A stretch of 64,000 nt of DNA from Streptomyces sp. LBL (GCF_029893585.1 NZ_JARXYX010000012.1:1-64000); one strand, 5' to 3'; shown: positions 24,637 through 35,172, numbered from the stretch's first letter. The notes: generated by a model from the letters alone, not told the origin. Translations and numbers: made by a program.

Positions 24637-25683
24637 ATGAGACTGACCGACATATCGCTGAACTGGCTGCTTCCGGGCGCCGTACTGCTCCTGGGCATGC
24701 TGGCGGCGGTGGCGGTGCTCGCGCGCGGAAAGCGCTCCTCCGGGGAGAAAGCGAGCACGGAGGATTCGTGGGAGCGCAGCGAGGAGCGCCGCAGGCGCAA
24801 GGAAACCATCTACGGCACGGCCTCCTACGTCCTGCTGTTCTGCAGTGCGGCCGTGGCCGCGGCACTCTCCTTCCGCGGCCTGGTCGGCTTCGGCCAGCAG
24901 AACCTCGGCCTCACCGACGGCTGGGAGTACCTGGTGCCGTTCGGCCTGGACGGCGCGGCCATGTTCTGCTCCGTACTCGCGGTGCGCGAGGCCAGCCACG
25001 GTGACGCGGCCCTCGGCTCCCGGATACTGGTGTGGATGTTCGCGGCTGCCGCGGCCTGGTTCAACTGGGTGCACGCGCCACGGGGCATCGAGCACGCGGG
25101 CGCCCCGCAGTTCTTCGCCGGCATGTCCCTGTCGGCGGCCGTACTGTTCGACCGCGCGTTGAAGCAGACCCGTCGGGCCGCGCTGCGCGAGCAGGGTCTG
25201 GTGCCGCGTCCGCTGCCGCAGATCCGCATGGTCCGCTGGCTGCGGGCCCCCCGTGAGACGTACAAGGCATGGTCGCTGATGCTTCTGGAGGGCGTGCGCA
25301 GCCTGGACGAGGCGGTCGACGAGGTCCGCGAGGACAAGCGTCAGAAGGAGACGGCCCGACTGCGCCGCCGCGAGCAGGAGCGGGTCGAGCGGGCACACCT
25401 CAAGGCGATCAGCCGGGGTCACCGCGGCTTCGTCGGCCGCGGCCGGCAGCCCGAGCCCCAGGCCACGGCCACCCTTGAGCGCGGCTCGGACCGTGCCGCC
25501 GCGGAGCCTGCCATATCGGCGTCGGAGCAGCTGCCCGTGCCCGCGCGTCCCTCCCTGCAGCCCGTCCGCAGCGGAATTGACTCATTCTCGGTCGACCTCA
25601 CCGCGGAGGACGACACCATGGCGCTGCCGCGCCTCGACTCCCTGGAGCGCAAGCTCAAGGACCTGGAGCAGCAGTTCGGCTAG
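24637..25683 (+). CDS. DUF2637-domain membrane protein
   Basis: A 348-aa protein. About four or five membrane segments lie in residues 8-175 (LLPGAVLLLGMLAAVAVLA, YVLLFCSAAVAAALSF, YLVPFGLDGAAMFCSVLAV, ILVWMFAAAAAWFNW), followed by a long charged cytoplasmic tail with RxRRREQERVERAHLKA and a C-terminal coiled-coil-like LDSLERKLKDLEQQF. DUF2637 is an actinomycete family also found on integrative and conjugative elements next to Spd/transfer genes. No other transfer gene is nearby. ATG 24637 has AAGGGA upstream. Confidence 0.85.
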   Translation: MRLTDISLNWLLPGAVLLLGMLAAVAVLARGKRSSGEKASTEDSWERSEERRRRKETIYGTASYVLLFCSAAVAAALSFRGLVGFGQQNLGLTDGWEYLVPFGLDGAAMFCSVLAVREASHGDAALGSRILVWMFAAAAAWFNWVHAPRGIEHAGAPQFFAGMSLSAAVLFDRALKQTRRAALREQGLVPRPLPQIRMVRWLRAPRETYKAWSLMLLEGVRSLDEAVDEVREDKRQKETARLRRREQERVERAHLKAISRGHRGFVGRGRQPEPQATATLERGSDRAAAEPAISASEQLPVPARPSLQPVRSGIDSFSVDLTAEDDTMALPRLDSLERKLKDLEQQFG

Positions 25684-25695
25684 GCCGAGCACCAT

Positions 25696-25734
25696 GGGAA
25701 GGGGATGTGACCGGCGGGGTCACGCCCCCTTCCC
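25696..25734 (+). terminator. Intrinsic terminator after the DUF2637 gene
   Basis: GGGAAGGGG pairs with CCCCTTCCC and, inside it, GTGACC pairs with GGTCAC around a GGCGG loop. The following sequence is T/C-rich (TTTCTCCTTCTC). The stem starts 13 bases after the stop. Confidence 0.85.
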
Positions 25735-25746
25735 TTTCTCCTTCTC

Positions 25747-25797
25747 GTTTCCGTTCCCGTTCCCGTTCCCGTTCCCGTTCCCGTTTCTGTTTCCGTT
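25747..25797. repeat. CCCGTT hexamer repeat at the 3' end of the ATP-binding gene
   Basis: About seven tandem copies of CCCGTT or close variants lie between the DUF2637 terminator and the stop of the convergent ATP-binding gene. Same hexamer as in the xdhC-end repeat 12 kb away. Confidence 0.92.
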
Positions 25798-26297
25798 CAG
25801 GCCGGGCCCGCGTCCAGCTCGAACCACACCGCCTTCCCCACCCCGTGCGGCCGCACGCCCCAGGCGTCCGCGAGGGACTGCACCAGGACCAGGCCTCTGC
25901 CGTTCGTACCGTGCGTCCCGTGCGTCCCGTCGTCGGCGTTCACGACGCGCAGCCTGGGCCTGCGGGCCACAAAGTCCCGTACCTCCACCCTCAGGCCACG
26001 GGGTCCGACGGTCGCCGTCAGGACCGCGTCGTGGTCGGTGTGGACGAGCGCGTTGGTGACGAGTTCGCTGGTCAGCAACTCCGCTACCTCTGCCCGTCCG
26101 GGCCTGCCCCAGTGCCGTAACAGCTCCCGCAGCGCCCTGCGCGCCTCGGGCACCGCCCTCAGGTCCGCCCGCCCGAGTCTGCGATTGAGCTGCGGTGCCG
26201 GCCCCTCGTTCCCGTCGACGTCGGTCGTGTCCTCCACTGTCTCCGCCGAGAAGGCCCCGATCGCCGTGGGACCGCCCCCTCGTGCCTGCCTCTTCAT
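25797..26297 (-). CDS. ATP-binding protein, anti-sigma factor/RsbW-like (HATPase_c_2)
   Basis: A 166-aa GHKL-type ATPase. The N box is in LLTSELVTNALVHT, the G1 box in VEVRDFVARRP and the G2 box in GTNGRGLVLVQSLADAWG. Streptomyces have dozens of such proteins, usually standing alone, related to the anti-sigma kinases RsbW and SpoIIAB. No sigma factor or anti-anti-sigma partner is adjacent. The first about 35 residues are low complexity, and a start slightly downstream is possible. Confidence 0.87.
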   Translation of the reverse strand: MKRQARGGGPTAIGAFSAETVEDTTDVDGNEGPAPQLNRRLGRADLRAVPEARRALRELLRHWGRPGRAEVAELLTSELVTNALVHTDHDAVLTATVGPRGLRVEVRDFVARRPRLRVVNADDGTHGTHGTNGRGLVLVQSLADAWGVRPHGVGKAVWFELDAGPA

Positions 26298-26736
26298 GGC
26301 CCCCGCCCGCGTGCCGATGTCGGTTCCCCCTGCTCGATCACGTTCACGGGATCCATTCCCCTTGGCTCACGGGGCAGTCATGTCGGATCCTCAACGACCA
26401 GGTGTTCGGCCATGGGTGCGCAGGTACCGGCCGGGCAGCACAGCGGAGCTGGTGCCGGCGGCAGGGGCGGGTGTCAGAGGAGCCGGCGGGCCGCCTGGAG
26501 CTGGTGTTCTCCTGCGCGCGGGCCCAGAAGCACGCGTGGGCCGGCGACGGGGCGCCGATGGGTTCACTGTGGGGCGGGTCGGGCGCCGCCGAGCGGCGGC
26601 GAGGCGCCCGCAAACTGGCCGGAATCCACTGGTCTTCACGCGGATTCTCGGTCGGATACGCGGCTGGAAGCCACCTGGAACTCGCTGGCCCGAGACGACT
26701 CCCTTTTTCGTTTCATGACCGAGAAGGGACACGACT
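26298..26736. other. 439-bp region with no intact gene
   Basis: Upstream of a decayed monooxygenase. Several frames are open, but none has both a start with a Shine-Dalgarno and a recognisable protein pattern. GAGAAGGGA at 26721-26729 is the ribosome-binding site of the decayed gene. Confidence 0.45.
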
Positions 26737-27170
26737 GTGCCGGATCTGCATGTCATCATCGCCGGGGGCGGGCTGGGTGGCCTGGCCCTCGCGCAGGGCC
26801 TTCAACGGGCGGGGGCCGGCGTCGCCGTCTACGAGAAGGATCCCAGCCCGGGCTTCCGCAACCAGGGCTTCCGCATCCGTATCAACTCCGACGGCATCAC
26901 CCGCCCTCAAGGCCGTGCTGACCCCCCAGGCGTTCGACGTGTTCGCGGCCACCGCCGCAACGCCCGGGCCGCGCATGGACACCTTCGACAACCGGCTGAA
27001 CCTGCTGCATGCCCAGGAACCCCCGCTGGTCCCGGGCCTGCCCGGTGACGGGCACCTGGCCAACCGCATGACGCTCCGCCAGATCCTGCTGGCCGGACTG
27101 GACAAGGCCGTCCACTACGGCGCTCGACTCACCCGCTACGACGCCATCGCCGCAGGCGCGGCACGTTCGA
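26737..27170 (+). pseudogene. FAD-dependent monooxygenase remnant, frameshifted and truncated
   Basis: GTG 26737 with GAGAAGGGA upstream starts PDLHVIIAGGGLGGLALAQGL, a classic FAD dinucleotide motif of aromatic-ring monooxygenases. After about residue 55 (SDGIT) the reading frame shifts, near 26900-26912; the continuation ALKAVLTPQAFDVFAA, RMDTFDNRLNLLH and RMTLRQILLAGLDKAV is in another frame. Homology-like sequence ends near residue 145, where a family member would have about 380-400. The convergent PP2C-like gene follows directly, so the 3' part has been deleted. Confidence 0.85.
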
Positions 27171-27179
27171 CGATGGCCG

Positions 27180-28877
<1,698 letters not shown>

Positions 28878-29032
28878 GCCTCTGATTGTCCACCGCAAGG
28901 GCCGGATGAAAACGGGGCATCCGGAAATCGCCCGCCGTGGACCGGATGGGCCCACGCGCGAGAAGCCCAGGTGAACGGGCCCGGCAGCCTTTGTGACCTG
29001 CGTTTTCGGTGGCCCTCCGGCACTCTGGACAG

Positions 29033-29515
29033 ATGGGAGTGGTGGACCTCCTGCTGGTCGGCCTGGTCATGCTGCTCGGGCTGGGCGGCGTGCTCATACC
29101 CGGGGTGCCCGGGTCGTGGCTGGTGTGGGCCGCGGTCATGTGGTGGGCGCTGACGGATCCGCAGCCGCTCGCCTGGGCCGTCCTGGTCGGCGCCACGATC
29201 GCACTGTTCGTCTCCCAGGTGGTGCGCTGGACGCTCCCGCCCCGTCGGCTGCGCGCGAGCGGCGCCACCCCGCGCATGGCGGTGTACGCCGGGGTCGGGG
29301 CGTTCCTCGGTTTCTTCCTGGTCCCCGTGTTCGGCGCGATCCCCGGTTTCATCGGCGGCATCTACCTCTGTGAACGGCTGCGGCTCGGTCGGCACGGCGA
29401 GGCGCGGGCGGCGCTGCGGACGGCGATGCGTTCGGGCGGCTCCAGCGTGCTCGCGGAGTTGTTCACCTGCCTGTTGATCATGGGGGCGTGGCTGGGCGCG
29501 GTCCTGTGGGGATGA
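29033..29515 (+). CDS. DUF456-family small membrane protein
   Basis: A 160-aa protein with four hydrophobic segments (VVDLLLVGLVMLLGLGGVL, SWLVWAAVMWWALT, MAVYAGVGAFLGFFLVPVFG, VLAELFTCLLIMGAWLGAVLW) and the glycine-rich GAIPGFIGGIYLCERLRLG loop typical of DUF456. Function is unknown. I chose ATG 29033; a GTG 24 bases upstream is possible. It precedes the F420/PPOX gene by 68 bases on the same strand. Confidence 0.85.
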   Translation: MGVVDLLLVGLVMLLGLGGVLIPGVPGSWLVWAAVMWWALTDPQPLAWAVLVGATIALFVSQVVRWTLPPRRLRASGATPRMAVYAGVGAFLGFFLVPVFGAIPGFIGGIYLCERLRLGRHGEARAALRTAMRSGGSSVLAELFTCLLIMGAWLGAVLWG

Positions 29516-29583
29516 GTCGTAGTCCGGGGGCCCAGTCCCAAGATCTGATGCGTCGACGCGGTGGGCGTGCTTGGCTGATCGTC

Positions 29584-29961
29584 ATGACCGCATTCAGTGA
29601 GGCCGAACGCTCGTATCTGAAGTCGCAGCGGCTGGGGCGGCTGGCCACCGTCGACGAGCACGGCCAGCCGCAGGCGAACCCGGTCGGCTTCTTTCCGCAG
29701 GACGACGGCACGATCCTCATCGGCGGCTACGCGATGGGGCGTACGAAGAAGTGGCGCAACCTCCAGAAGAACCCGAAGGCCGCGCTGGTCGTCGACGACA
29801 TCGTGAGTCTCGAGCCGTGGAAGGTGCGTGGCATCGACATCCGCGGCGAGGCCGAACTCCTCGTCGGACCGCACGACCTGGGCCCGCACTTCAGCGAGGA
29901 GGTGATCCGCGTCCACCCGCGTCGGATCCACAGCTGGGGCCTGGAGGGAGAGGACCAGTAG
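29584..29961 (+). CDS. PPOX-class F420-dependent oxidoreductase
   Basis: A 125-aa split-barrel protein of the pyridoxamine-5'-phosphate-oxidase-like superfamily. Typical features are LKSQRLGRLATVDEHGQPQ at the start, PVGFFPQDDGTILIGG, KKWRNLQKNPKAALVVDD and a C-terminal RIHSWGLEG. In actinobacteria these proteins often use F420 to reduce small substrates. ATG 29584 has no clear Shine-Dalgarno. It is adjacent to the DUF456 gene but not obviously functionally linked. Confidence 0.88.
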   Translation: MTAFSEAERSYLKSQRLGRLATVDEHGQPQANPVGFFPQDDGTILIGGYAMGRTKKWRNLQKNPKAALVVDDIVSLEPWKVRGIDIRGEAELLVGPHDLGPHFSEEVIRVHPRRIHSWGLEGEDQ

Positions 29962-30081
29962 GACTCCGTCAGGTCGTCCTGGGCACACCCTTGGGCCGGC
30001 GTGTCCAGACCGTTGACGGCTCAATAGCCGCATGACAACGTTTTCCATCATCCGCACCTTCACGGATCGGAGGACGTTTCC

Positions 30082-30372
30082 ATGCGTAGGTATCCCTCGC
30101 GCCGGGCAGTGGTCGGTTCCGGCCTGACGGCCATGGCCACGATGTCCGCGCTGACCGCGGCCTCCACCCGATCCGCCTCCACCCGATCCGCCGCCACCGC
30201 GGGCGCCGCGGCCACCGACGCCGGCGACGCGGACCAACGCTCCCGCGCCCTGACCCGCGCCCGAGCCGCCTACGCCGGCCTGGACACCTACCTCGGTGCG
30301 AAGGACGGCTCCGGACTGGTCCGTGAGCAGTACCCGGCGGCCTCGGGCGACAACGCGTACTCCTACGAATGG
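30082..30372 (+). pseudogene. Truncated secreted glycoside hydrolase, GH76-like N-terminus
   Basis: ATG 30082 with GGAGG upstream opens a signal sequence with a twin-arginine-like RRYPSRRAVVGSGLTAMA, then RARAAYAGLDTYLGAKDGSGLVRE and GDNAYSYEW, the opening of alpha-1,6-mannanase-like (GH76) proteins. After about 95 residues the match stops and the frame runs into the repetitive region facing the ogt gene. A complete enzyme would have about 400 residues, so only the 5' end survives. Confidence 0.72.
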
Positions 30373-30487
30373 GGACGGCGTACGCCACCTCTTCCCCAGG
30401 AACCCGCGGTCGCTGCCCGCCACTCCGGGCGCGGGCGGGTCTCCGGCGTAAGGGCGAGCGGGACGTCCGGAGGAAGGGTGGAGGCGC

Positions 30488-31021
30488 CTAACGCCTGGAG
30501 GCCCTGGAGGCCCTGGAGGCGCCCAGAGGCGTCTGGAGGACGCCTTCGAGGCTGAGCAGACTCGTCTTGCGCTCCAGCCCGCCCGCGTATCCCGTGAGGG
30601 AGCCGTTGGCGCCGATCACCCGGTGGCAGGGCCGCAGGATCAGCAGCGGGTTGGCGCCGATCGCCCCGCCGACGGCCCGTACGGCGGCCCGGGGCGCACC
30701 GATCCGTGCGGCGATCTCGCCGTACGTCGTGGTTGCCCCGTAGGGCACGATGTCGAGCGCGTTCCAGACCCGCTCCCGGAACTCGCTGCCCGCCGAGCTC
30801 AACGTCAGCCGGAATTCCTTGAGTTCCCCCGCGAAGTAGGCGACGAGCTGTTCCTCGGCGGCCCGGAAGAGGTCCGGGTCGTGTCGCCAACCCTCCTGTG
30901 CGGTACGGCCGTTCTTCTGGCCGGGGACGGACAGCGAGGACAGCGCCCCGGTCGGGTCGGCGGTCAGCAGGAGCGGCCCGAGCGGGCTCTCCATGACGGT
31001 GTAGTGCGTCTCGGTGGTCAT
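30488..31021 (-). CDS. ogt: Methylated-DNA-[protein]-cysteine S-methyltransferase
   Basis: A 177-aa suicide repair protein that removes methyl groups from O6-methylguanine. The active site PCHRV lies in ILRPCHRVIGANGSLTGYAGG, and YGATTTYGEIAARIG is the DNA-binding helix region. ATG 31021 overlaps the upstream Ada-like gene's stop as ATGA, so the two are translated together. The last about 11 residues (GASRASRASRR) are encoded by a 9-bp tandem repeat that crosses the stop codon. Confidence 0.95.
   Translation of the reverse strand: MTTETHYTVMESPLGPLLLTADPTGALSSLSVPGQKNGRTAQEGWRHDPDLFRAAEEQLVAYFAGELKEFRLTLSSAGSEFRERVWNALDIVPYGATTTYGEIAARIGAPRAAVRAVGGAIGANPLLILRPCHRVIGANGSLTGYAGGLERKTSLLSLEGVLQTPLGASRASRASRR
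30492..30535. repeat. 9-bp repeat across the ogt 3' end
   Basis: CTGGAGGCC-like units repeat from just after the ogt stop into its last codons, giving RAS-RAS-RR in the protein. The unit is short and only about three copies are good. Confidence 0.75.
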
Positions 31022-32439
31022 CGGTACTCCAACTCTCCTGCTGCGCGCAGGTGTTGCACGGCGTAAGAGCGCCAGGGGCGCCAGGTGTCGGGGACGTCGA
31101 GGCCCGGCGGCGCGACGTCGGGGTCGGCGAGGGCGCGGGTGCGGATGGCGGCGGCCGTACGGGCGTCCAGTCCGGGCAGGGCGAGCAGCTCGGCCTGCGC
31201 GTCGTCCCGGTCGGCACCCTGGTCCAGTCGTACGGCGCCGTCGGCGAGGGCCGCGGCAAGGGTGCCCAGCGTTCCGTCCGGCTCGGCCTCGGCGAGAACG
31301 GCCGGCTCGGGAAACACCTGGGTGAGCGGGCCGGAGGGAGCGTCCAGCGCCTTACCGTACCGCCGGACCAGCTCCTCGGCCCGGGCCCGCCCCACCAGGG
31401 CCCGCACCGCGAACTCGTCCGGATCGGCGGCCCCGGGCGATCGCAGGCCCGGTCGGGCGGCGACCAGCGGACCGAGCCGTGCGTCGGCCCCGAGCCGCTC
31501 GTCGACGGCGTACGGATCGGCGTCCAGGTCGAACAGTCGTCGCAGGCGCTGGACGGCGGTGGTCAGATCGCGCGGGTCGGTGAGATGCAGCCGGGCGTCC
31601 AGCCAGCCGCCCGGATGAGCGCCGGACGCGGTCCGTGCCGCCCCCGCCCGCTCCGCCCCCGCTCGCTCGTCGACGGCGACGATGCCGGTGCCGTGCGGAA
31701 GCCGCAGGGTACGCCGGTACGTCCGCCGCCCGCGTACCCCGTTCATCTCCTCGATGCCCGCCACGGCCTCGGCCGCCAGCAGGTCGAACACGGCTCCGGC
31801 CTGGTAGGGACCGCGGTGGGCGAGCCGCAGCGGGATCCCGGCGGTCGGCGTGGCCGCACGCCGGGTGGCCCGGCCACCGCGAGGTGCGGCGGCCCGTAGC
31901 TCGCTCGGTGTGGAGGCGTACACCTCCCGCATGGTGTCGTTGAACTGCCGCACGCTGGCGAACCCCGACGCGAACGCGATCTGGGTGATCGGCAGGTCGG
32001 TGGTCTGCAGCAGCACGTGTGCGGTGTGGGCGCGCTGGGCCCGGGCGAGGGCGACCGGTCCGGCGCCGAGTTCGGTGGTGAGCTGGCGCTGCACCTGCCG
32101 CGCGCTGTACCCGAGCCGCGCGGCGAGCCCGGCGACGCCCTCCCGGTCGACGATGCCGTCGCCGATCAGGCGCATCGCCCGGCCCACCACGTCCGCCCGG
32201 ACGTTCCAGTCGGCGGAGCCGGGTACGGCGTCCGGCCGGCACCGCCGACAGGCTCGGAACCCCGAGCCCTGCGCGGCGGCGGCCGTCGCGAAGAACCGTA
32301 CGTTGTGCCGCTTCGGCGTCACCGCCGGGCAACTGGGACGGCAGTAGATCCCGGTCGTCGCCACGGCGAAGAAGAACTCGCCGTCGAACCGCCCGTCCCG
32401 GCTCCGCACCGCTTCGTACCTGGTGTCTTCGTCCATCAC
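31018..32439 (-). CDS. AlkA/Ada-type fusion: DNA-3-methyladenine glycosylase with Ada regulatory N-terminus
   Basis: A 473-aa two-part alkylation-response protein. The N-terminus is the Ada metal-binding, methyl-accepting domain (YCRPSCP and CRRCRP supply four cysteines), followed by an AraC-type helix-turn-helix (LARAQRAHTAHVLLQTTDLP, IAFASGFASVRQFND). The C-terminal half is an AlkA-like glycosylase (ELLALPGLDARTAAAIRTRALADPD, a helix-hairpin-helix region, and DTWRPWRSYA). It should both sense and repair alkylation, and is coupled to ogt by a four-base overlap. Confidence 0.93.
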   Translation of the reverse strand: MMDEDTRYEAVRSRDGRFDGEFFFAVATTGIYCRPSCPAVTPKRHNVRFFATAAAAQGSGFRACRRCRPDAVPGSADWNVRADVVGRAMRLIGDGIVDREGVAGLAARLGYSARQVQRQLTTELGAGPVALARAQRAHTAHVLLQTTDLPITQIAFASGFASVRQFNDTMREVYASTPSELRAAAPRGGRATRRAATPTAGIPLRLAHRGPYQAGAVFDLLAAEAVAGIEEMNGVRGRRTYRRTLRLPHGTGIVAVDERAGAERAGAARTASGAHPGGWLDARLHLTDPRDLTTAVQRLRRLFDLDADPYAVDERLGADARLGPLVAARPGLRSPGAADPDEFAVRALVGRARAEELVRRYGKALDAPSGPLTQVFPEPAVLAEAEPDGTLGTLAAALADGAVRLDQGADRDDAQAELLALPGLDARTAAAIRTRALADPDVAPPGLDVPDTWRPWRSYAVQHLRAAGELEYR

Positions 32440-32531
32440 GCCCTCCAGTGTCGACCGTGGGGAGGGCCGGCGCTAGCGGAAATCGGACGTGAAGGCCGAC
32501 CTGCTTCGCCGTGGCTTCGGGAGCACCGGAC

Positions 32532-33695
32532 CTACATCCACCGCCCCCTCTTCGCCTCCATCGCCGCCTTCCCTTCCGCGCCCTTCCGCTTCCAGTCCCG
32601 GCGGATCTCCGCCCGGAGCCGCGCGTCGGTTTTGGCGACGATCCGCCGGTTCTCCCGGATGAGCTTGTGGTAGCTCGCCAACCGCCGCTCTCCCAGCTCG
32701 CCGGAGGCGATCGCGGCGACCACCGCGCATCCCGGTTCACTCTCGTGCGCGCAGTCGTGGAACCGGCACCGCTCGGCCAGTTCCTCGATCTCGGAGAAGA
32801 CCTGTCCGACCCCGGTCTCGGCGTCCCACAGTCCGACGCCCCTGAGCCCCGGTGTGTCGATGAGGACACCCCCGGTCGGCAGGGCGAGCAGGTTGCGGGT
32901 GGTGGTCGTATGACGGCCCTTGCCGTCGGCGTCCCGGGCGGCCTGGACGTCCATGACGTCCTCGCCGACCAGCGCGTTCGCCAGGGTCGACTTGCCCGCG
33001 CCGGACTGCCCGAGCAGCACGGACGTACCGCCGCCGACGATGGCGACGACGACGTCGAGCCCGTCCCCGCCGACGGCGCTGACCGGCAGCACGGGCACCC
33101 CGGGCGCGGCCGTCTCCACGTCCTGGACGAGGTGCGCGACGGTCGCCGCGTCCGGTACGAGGTCCGTCTTGGTCAGTACGACCACGGGCTGGGCCCCGGA
33201 CTCCCAGGCGAGGGCGAGGAACCGCTCGATGCGGCCGAGGTCGAGTTCGACGGCCAGCGACACGGCGACGATCGCGTGGTCGACGTTGGCCGCGAGGATC
33301 TGCCCCTCGGACCGCTTGGAAGAGGTGGAGCGCACGAAGGCGGTACGGCGCGGCAGATACGCGCGGACGTAGCGCGGGGTGCCGCCGGGTTCGACGGCGA
33401 CCCAGTCGCCGGTGCACACCACCCGCATCGGGTCGTGCGGGGTGACGAAGGCGGTGTCCGCGCGGACGATCCCGTCGGCGGTGATCACGTCGCACTGTCC
33501 GCGGTCGACCCGGACGACGCGGCCGGGCAGCAGCCCTTCGGGCTCGTAGGGGGTGAACTCGTCCGCCCATGCCTCGTCCCAGCCGTAGGGAGCGAGTGCG
33601 GAGCAATCGGCGAAAACCGAGGTGGGAGAGGGGGAAGAGGAGGGAGAGGGGCAAGAGGACGAAGAGGTGGGAGAAGACGAACGGGTGGAAGACAA
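32532..33695 (-). CDS. rsgA: Ribosome small-subunit-dependent GTPase RsgA
   Basis: A 387-aa circularly permuted GTPase that helps 30S ribosome maturation. An OB-like domain comes first, then G4 (VVLTKTDLV), G5 (PVSAVGGDG), G1 (LLGQSGAGKSTL), G3 (DTPGLRG), and the zinc knuckle CRFHDCAHESEPGC. The start is not obvious: I chose TTG 33695 because AAGGG lies about ten bases before it and the protein then has normal length; the about 30 residues that follow are Ser/Thr/Pro-rich. A longer open frame upstream to 33887 lacks homology. Confidence 0.9.
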   Translation of the reverse strand: MSSTRSSSPTSSSSCPSPSSSPSPTSVFADCSALAPYGWDEAWADEFTPYEPEGLLPGRVVRVDRGQCDVITADGIVRADTAFVTPHDPMRVVCTGDWVAVEPGGTPRYVRAYLPRRTAFVRSTSSKRSEGQILAANVDHAIVAVSLAVELDLGRIERFLALAWESGAQPVVVLTKTDLVPDAATVAHLVQDVETAAPGVPVLPVSAVGGDGLDVVVAIVGGGTSVLLGQSGAGKSTLANALVGEDVMDVQAARDADGKGRHTTTTRNLLALPTGGVLIDTPGLRGVGLWDAETGVGQVFSEIEELAERCRFHDCAHESEPGCAVVAAIASGELGERRLASYHKLIRENRRIVAKTDARLRAEIRRDWKRKGAEGKAAMEAKRGRWM

Positions 33696-33756
33696 GGGTG
33701 ACCCTTCACAGGGCGGCCCCGGCACGCGCGAGACTACGCGCGGAGTTGAGGAATCG

Positions 33757-33828
33757 TCAGCCGGCGGCCACGGAGGTGGACTTGATGAACTTCCGGATGC
33801 GGGCAGCGCCCATCTCAACGACAGCCAT
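33757..33828 (-). CDS. Possible 23-residue small protein or leader peptide upstream of rsgA
   Basis: ATG 33828 has a very strong GGGGAGGTG Shine-Dalgarno 7 to 15 bases upstream and opens MAVVEMGAARIRKFIKSTSV plus AAG before a TGA stop. The peptide is amphipathic and basic (RIRKFIK). It ends 61 bases before the rsgA start, so it could be a leader peptide or an independent small protein. I do not recognise it. Confidence 0.5.
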   Translation of the reverse strand: MAVVEMGAARIRKFIKSTSVAAG

Positions 33829-34043
33829 CGGTCGCACCTCCCCAACCAAACCAAGTCACCCGCGGCAACCCTCAGTCGCCGCTCCAACAGAACCGACCCT
33901 AGAGGCGCCCAGGCCGCGACGCCATCGAATTACGGCGACCCGTTCGGCGACGCGCGCGAGGCGTGCGCGGCATCGATCGCCAGGAGCGAAAAGATGATTC
34001 CGCACGGCCCAGACATGTTCGCGTCCGCGGGGCACGGGCCATG

Positions 34044-35172
34044 TCATGCCATGCCGTAGAGCGTCTCCAGGTCGACCAGTTGGATTTCAGGGTCGGCATG
34101 TGCGGCCACGTTGGCCTTGTCGTTGAAACCTGCGCCGCTGAGACACATGAGTCGGGTGCTGGTGGTGTCGTAACGACCCGCCTGGGTGATGAGGTCGCGA
34201 ATGTGCTGGAGGCGCTCGATGTGGGCGATGCCCATGGTGTCGTTCCATGTGGCCTCGCCGATGGCCAGGAGCGGTGGCCTGGAACCGTCGGCGATGCCGA
34301 TGACCGCCACATCCACCTCGTGTCCGACGCGGGCCTTCGGATCGTGCACCACGCCGTGTCCGACCCGGGCGGGCAGACCACCGATCAGTTCAGGGTCGGC
34401 GTGGTGCAGCGCCCAGTCGCGGCAGACCTGTTCGAAGTGAGGGCCGAGGACGTTGCTGGTGAAGCGGCGGCGACTGGCCTGCCAGACCCGGGCTGCGCTG
34501 CCGGGGCGTTCCAGCTGGTCCCAGACCGGTCGCATGATGGCGTGATAGAAGCCGATCAGCGGTTCGGCGATGCGATAGGTGGGGCGGTTGTCGCGGAAGG
34601 CGTCGGCGTCCCGGTGCAGCAGGCCGGCGTCTTCGAGGACGTTGATGGGGTGTGCGATGTCGGTGGCCTTGCGTTCCAGGTACCCGGCCATACCTCCGCG
34701 GGTGGCGTTGCCGTCGGCGACTGCGGCCAGCACGGAGAGGTACAGGGCGGTGTCTCGCAGGTCGGGCTCTTCCGCGAGTAGATAGCGGGCTTCTCGGAAA
34801 AGGGGTGTCTCTGGGTTGAGGACGGTGCGAACGACCCAGTCGTCGAAGTCGTCGGCTCCGTTCGGGGTGTCGCCGCGGGCGAATTCCCGTCGGTACGCGG
34901 GGGTACCGCCGACGATCGCGTTGACCCGCAGGGCCAGGCGCGGATCCGTGATGTTCCAGAATTCTGCGGCCAGGCGGTGGTCGAGGGGGCGGACAATCAG
35001 CTCCAGCCCTGCCCGGCCTCGCAGGGGGGGCATTGCCGGACAGCAGCCTGCCCATGAACGACAACGCCGAGCCACACAGCAGTAGCCGGGTGCGGGAGGC
35101 GCTGCGCTGGTCGCGCATGGTCCGCAGTGCCTCCTGGATGATCGAGGGAAGCTCCGGATTCGCCTTCGGGCC
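34044..35172 (-). pseudogene. Remnant of a DUF234-type AAA ATPase
   Basis: The frame reads ANPELPSIIQEALRTMRDQR, LLLCGSALSFMGRLLSG, then shifts and continues LRGRAGLELIVRPLDHRLAAEF, GGTPAYRREF, ADGNATRGGMAGYLERKA, IGEATWNDTMG and so on to the stop. This is the central and C-terminal part of the archaeal-type ATPases with a nuclease-like DUF234 tail. The N-terminal part with the Walker A site is absent, and the frameshift sits at a run of seven G (35024-35030 on the plus strand). It is therefore very probably inactive, though a sequencing slip at the homopolymer could explain the frameshift but not the missing start. Confidence 0.82.

Noticed and set aside
24637..25683. Integrated conjugative element marked by DUF2637
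   Set aside because: No integrase, att repeats, tRNA, or transfer genes are nearby; the gene stands among chromosomal housekeeping genes.
26298..26736. Possible genes on either strand in this gap
   Set aside because: Open frames lack ribosome-binding sites at plausible starts and have arginine/proline-rich composition typical of shadow frames.
33696..33887. RsgA start at 33887
   Set aside because: It adds 64 residues without homology and overlaps the small peptide frame; TTG 33695 gives normal length.
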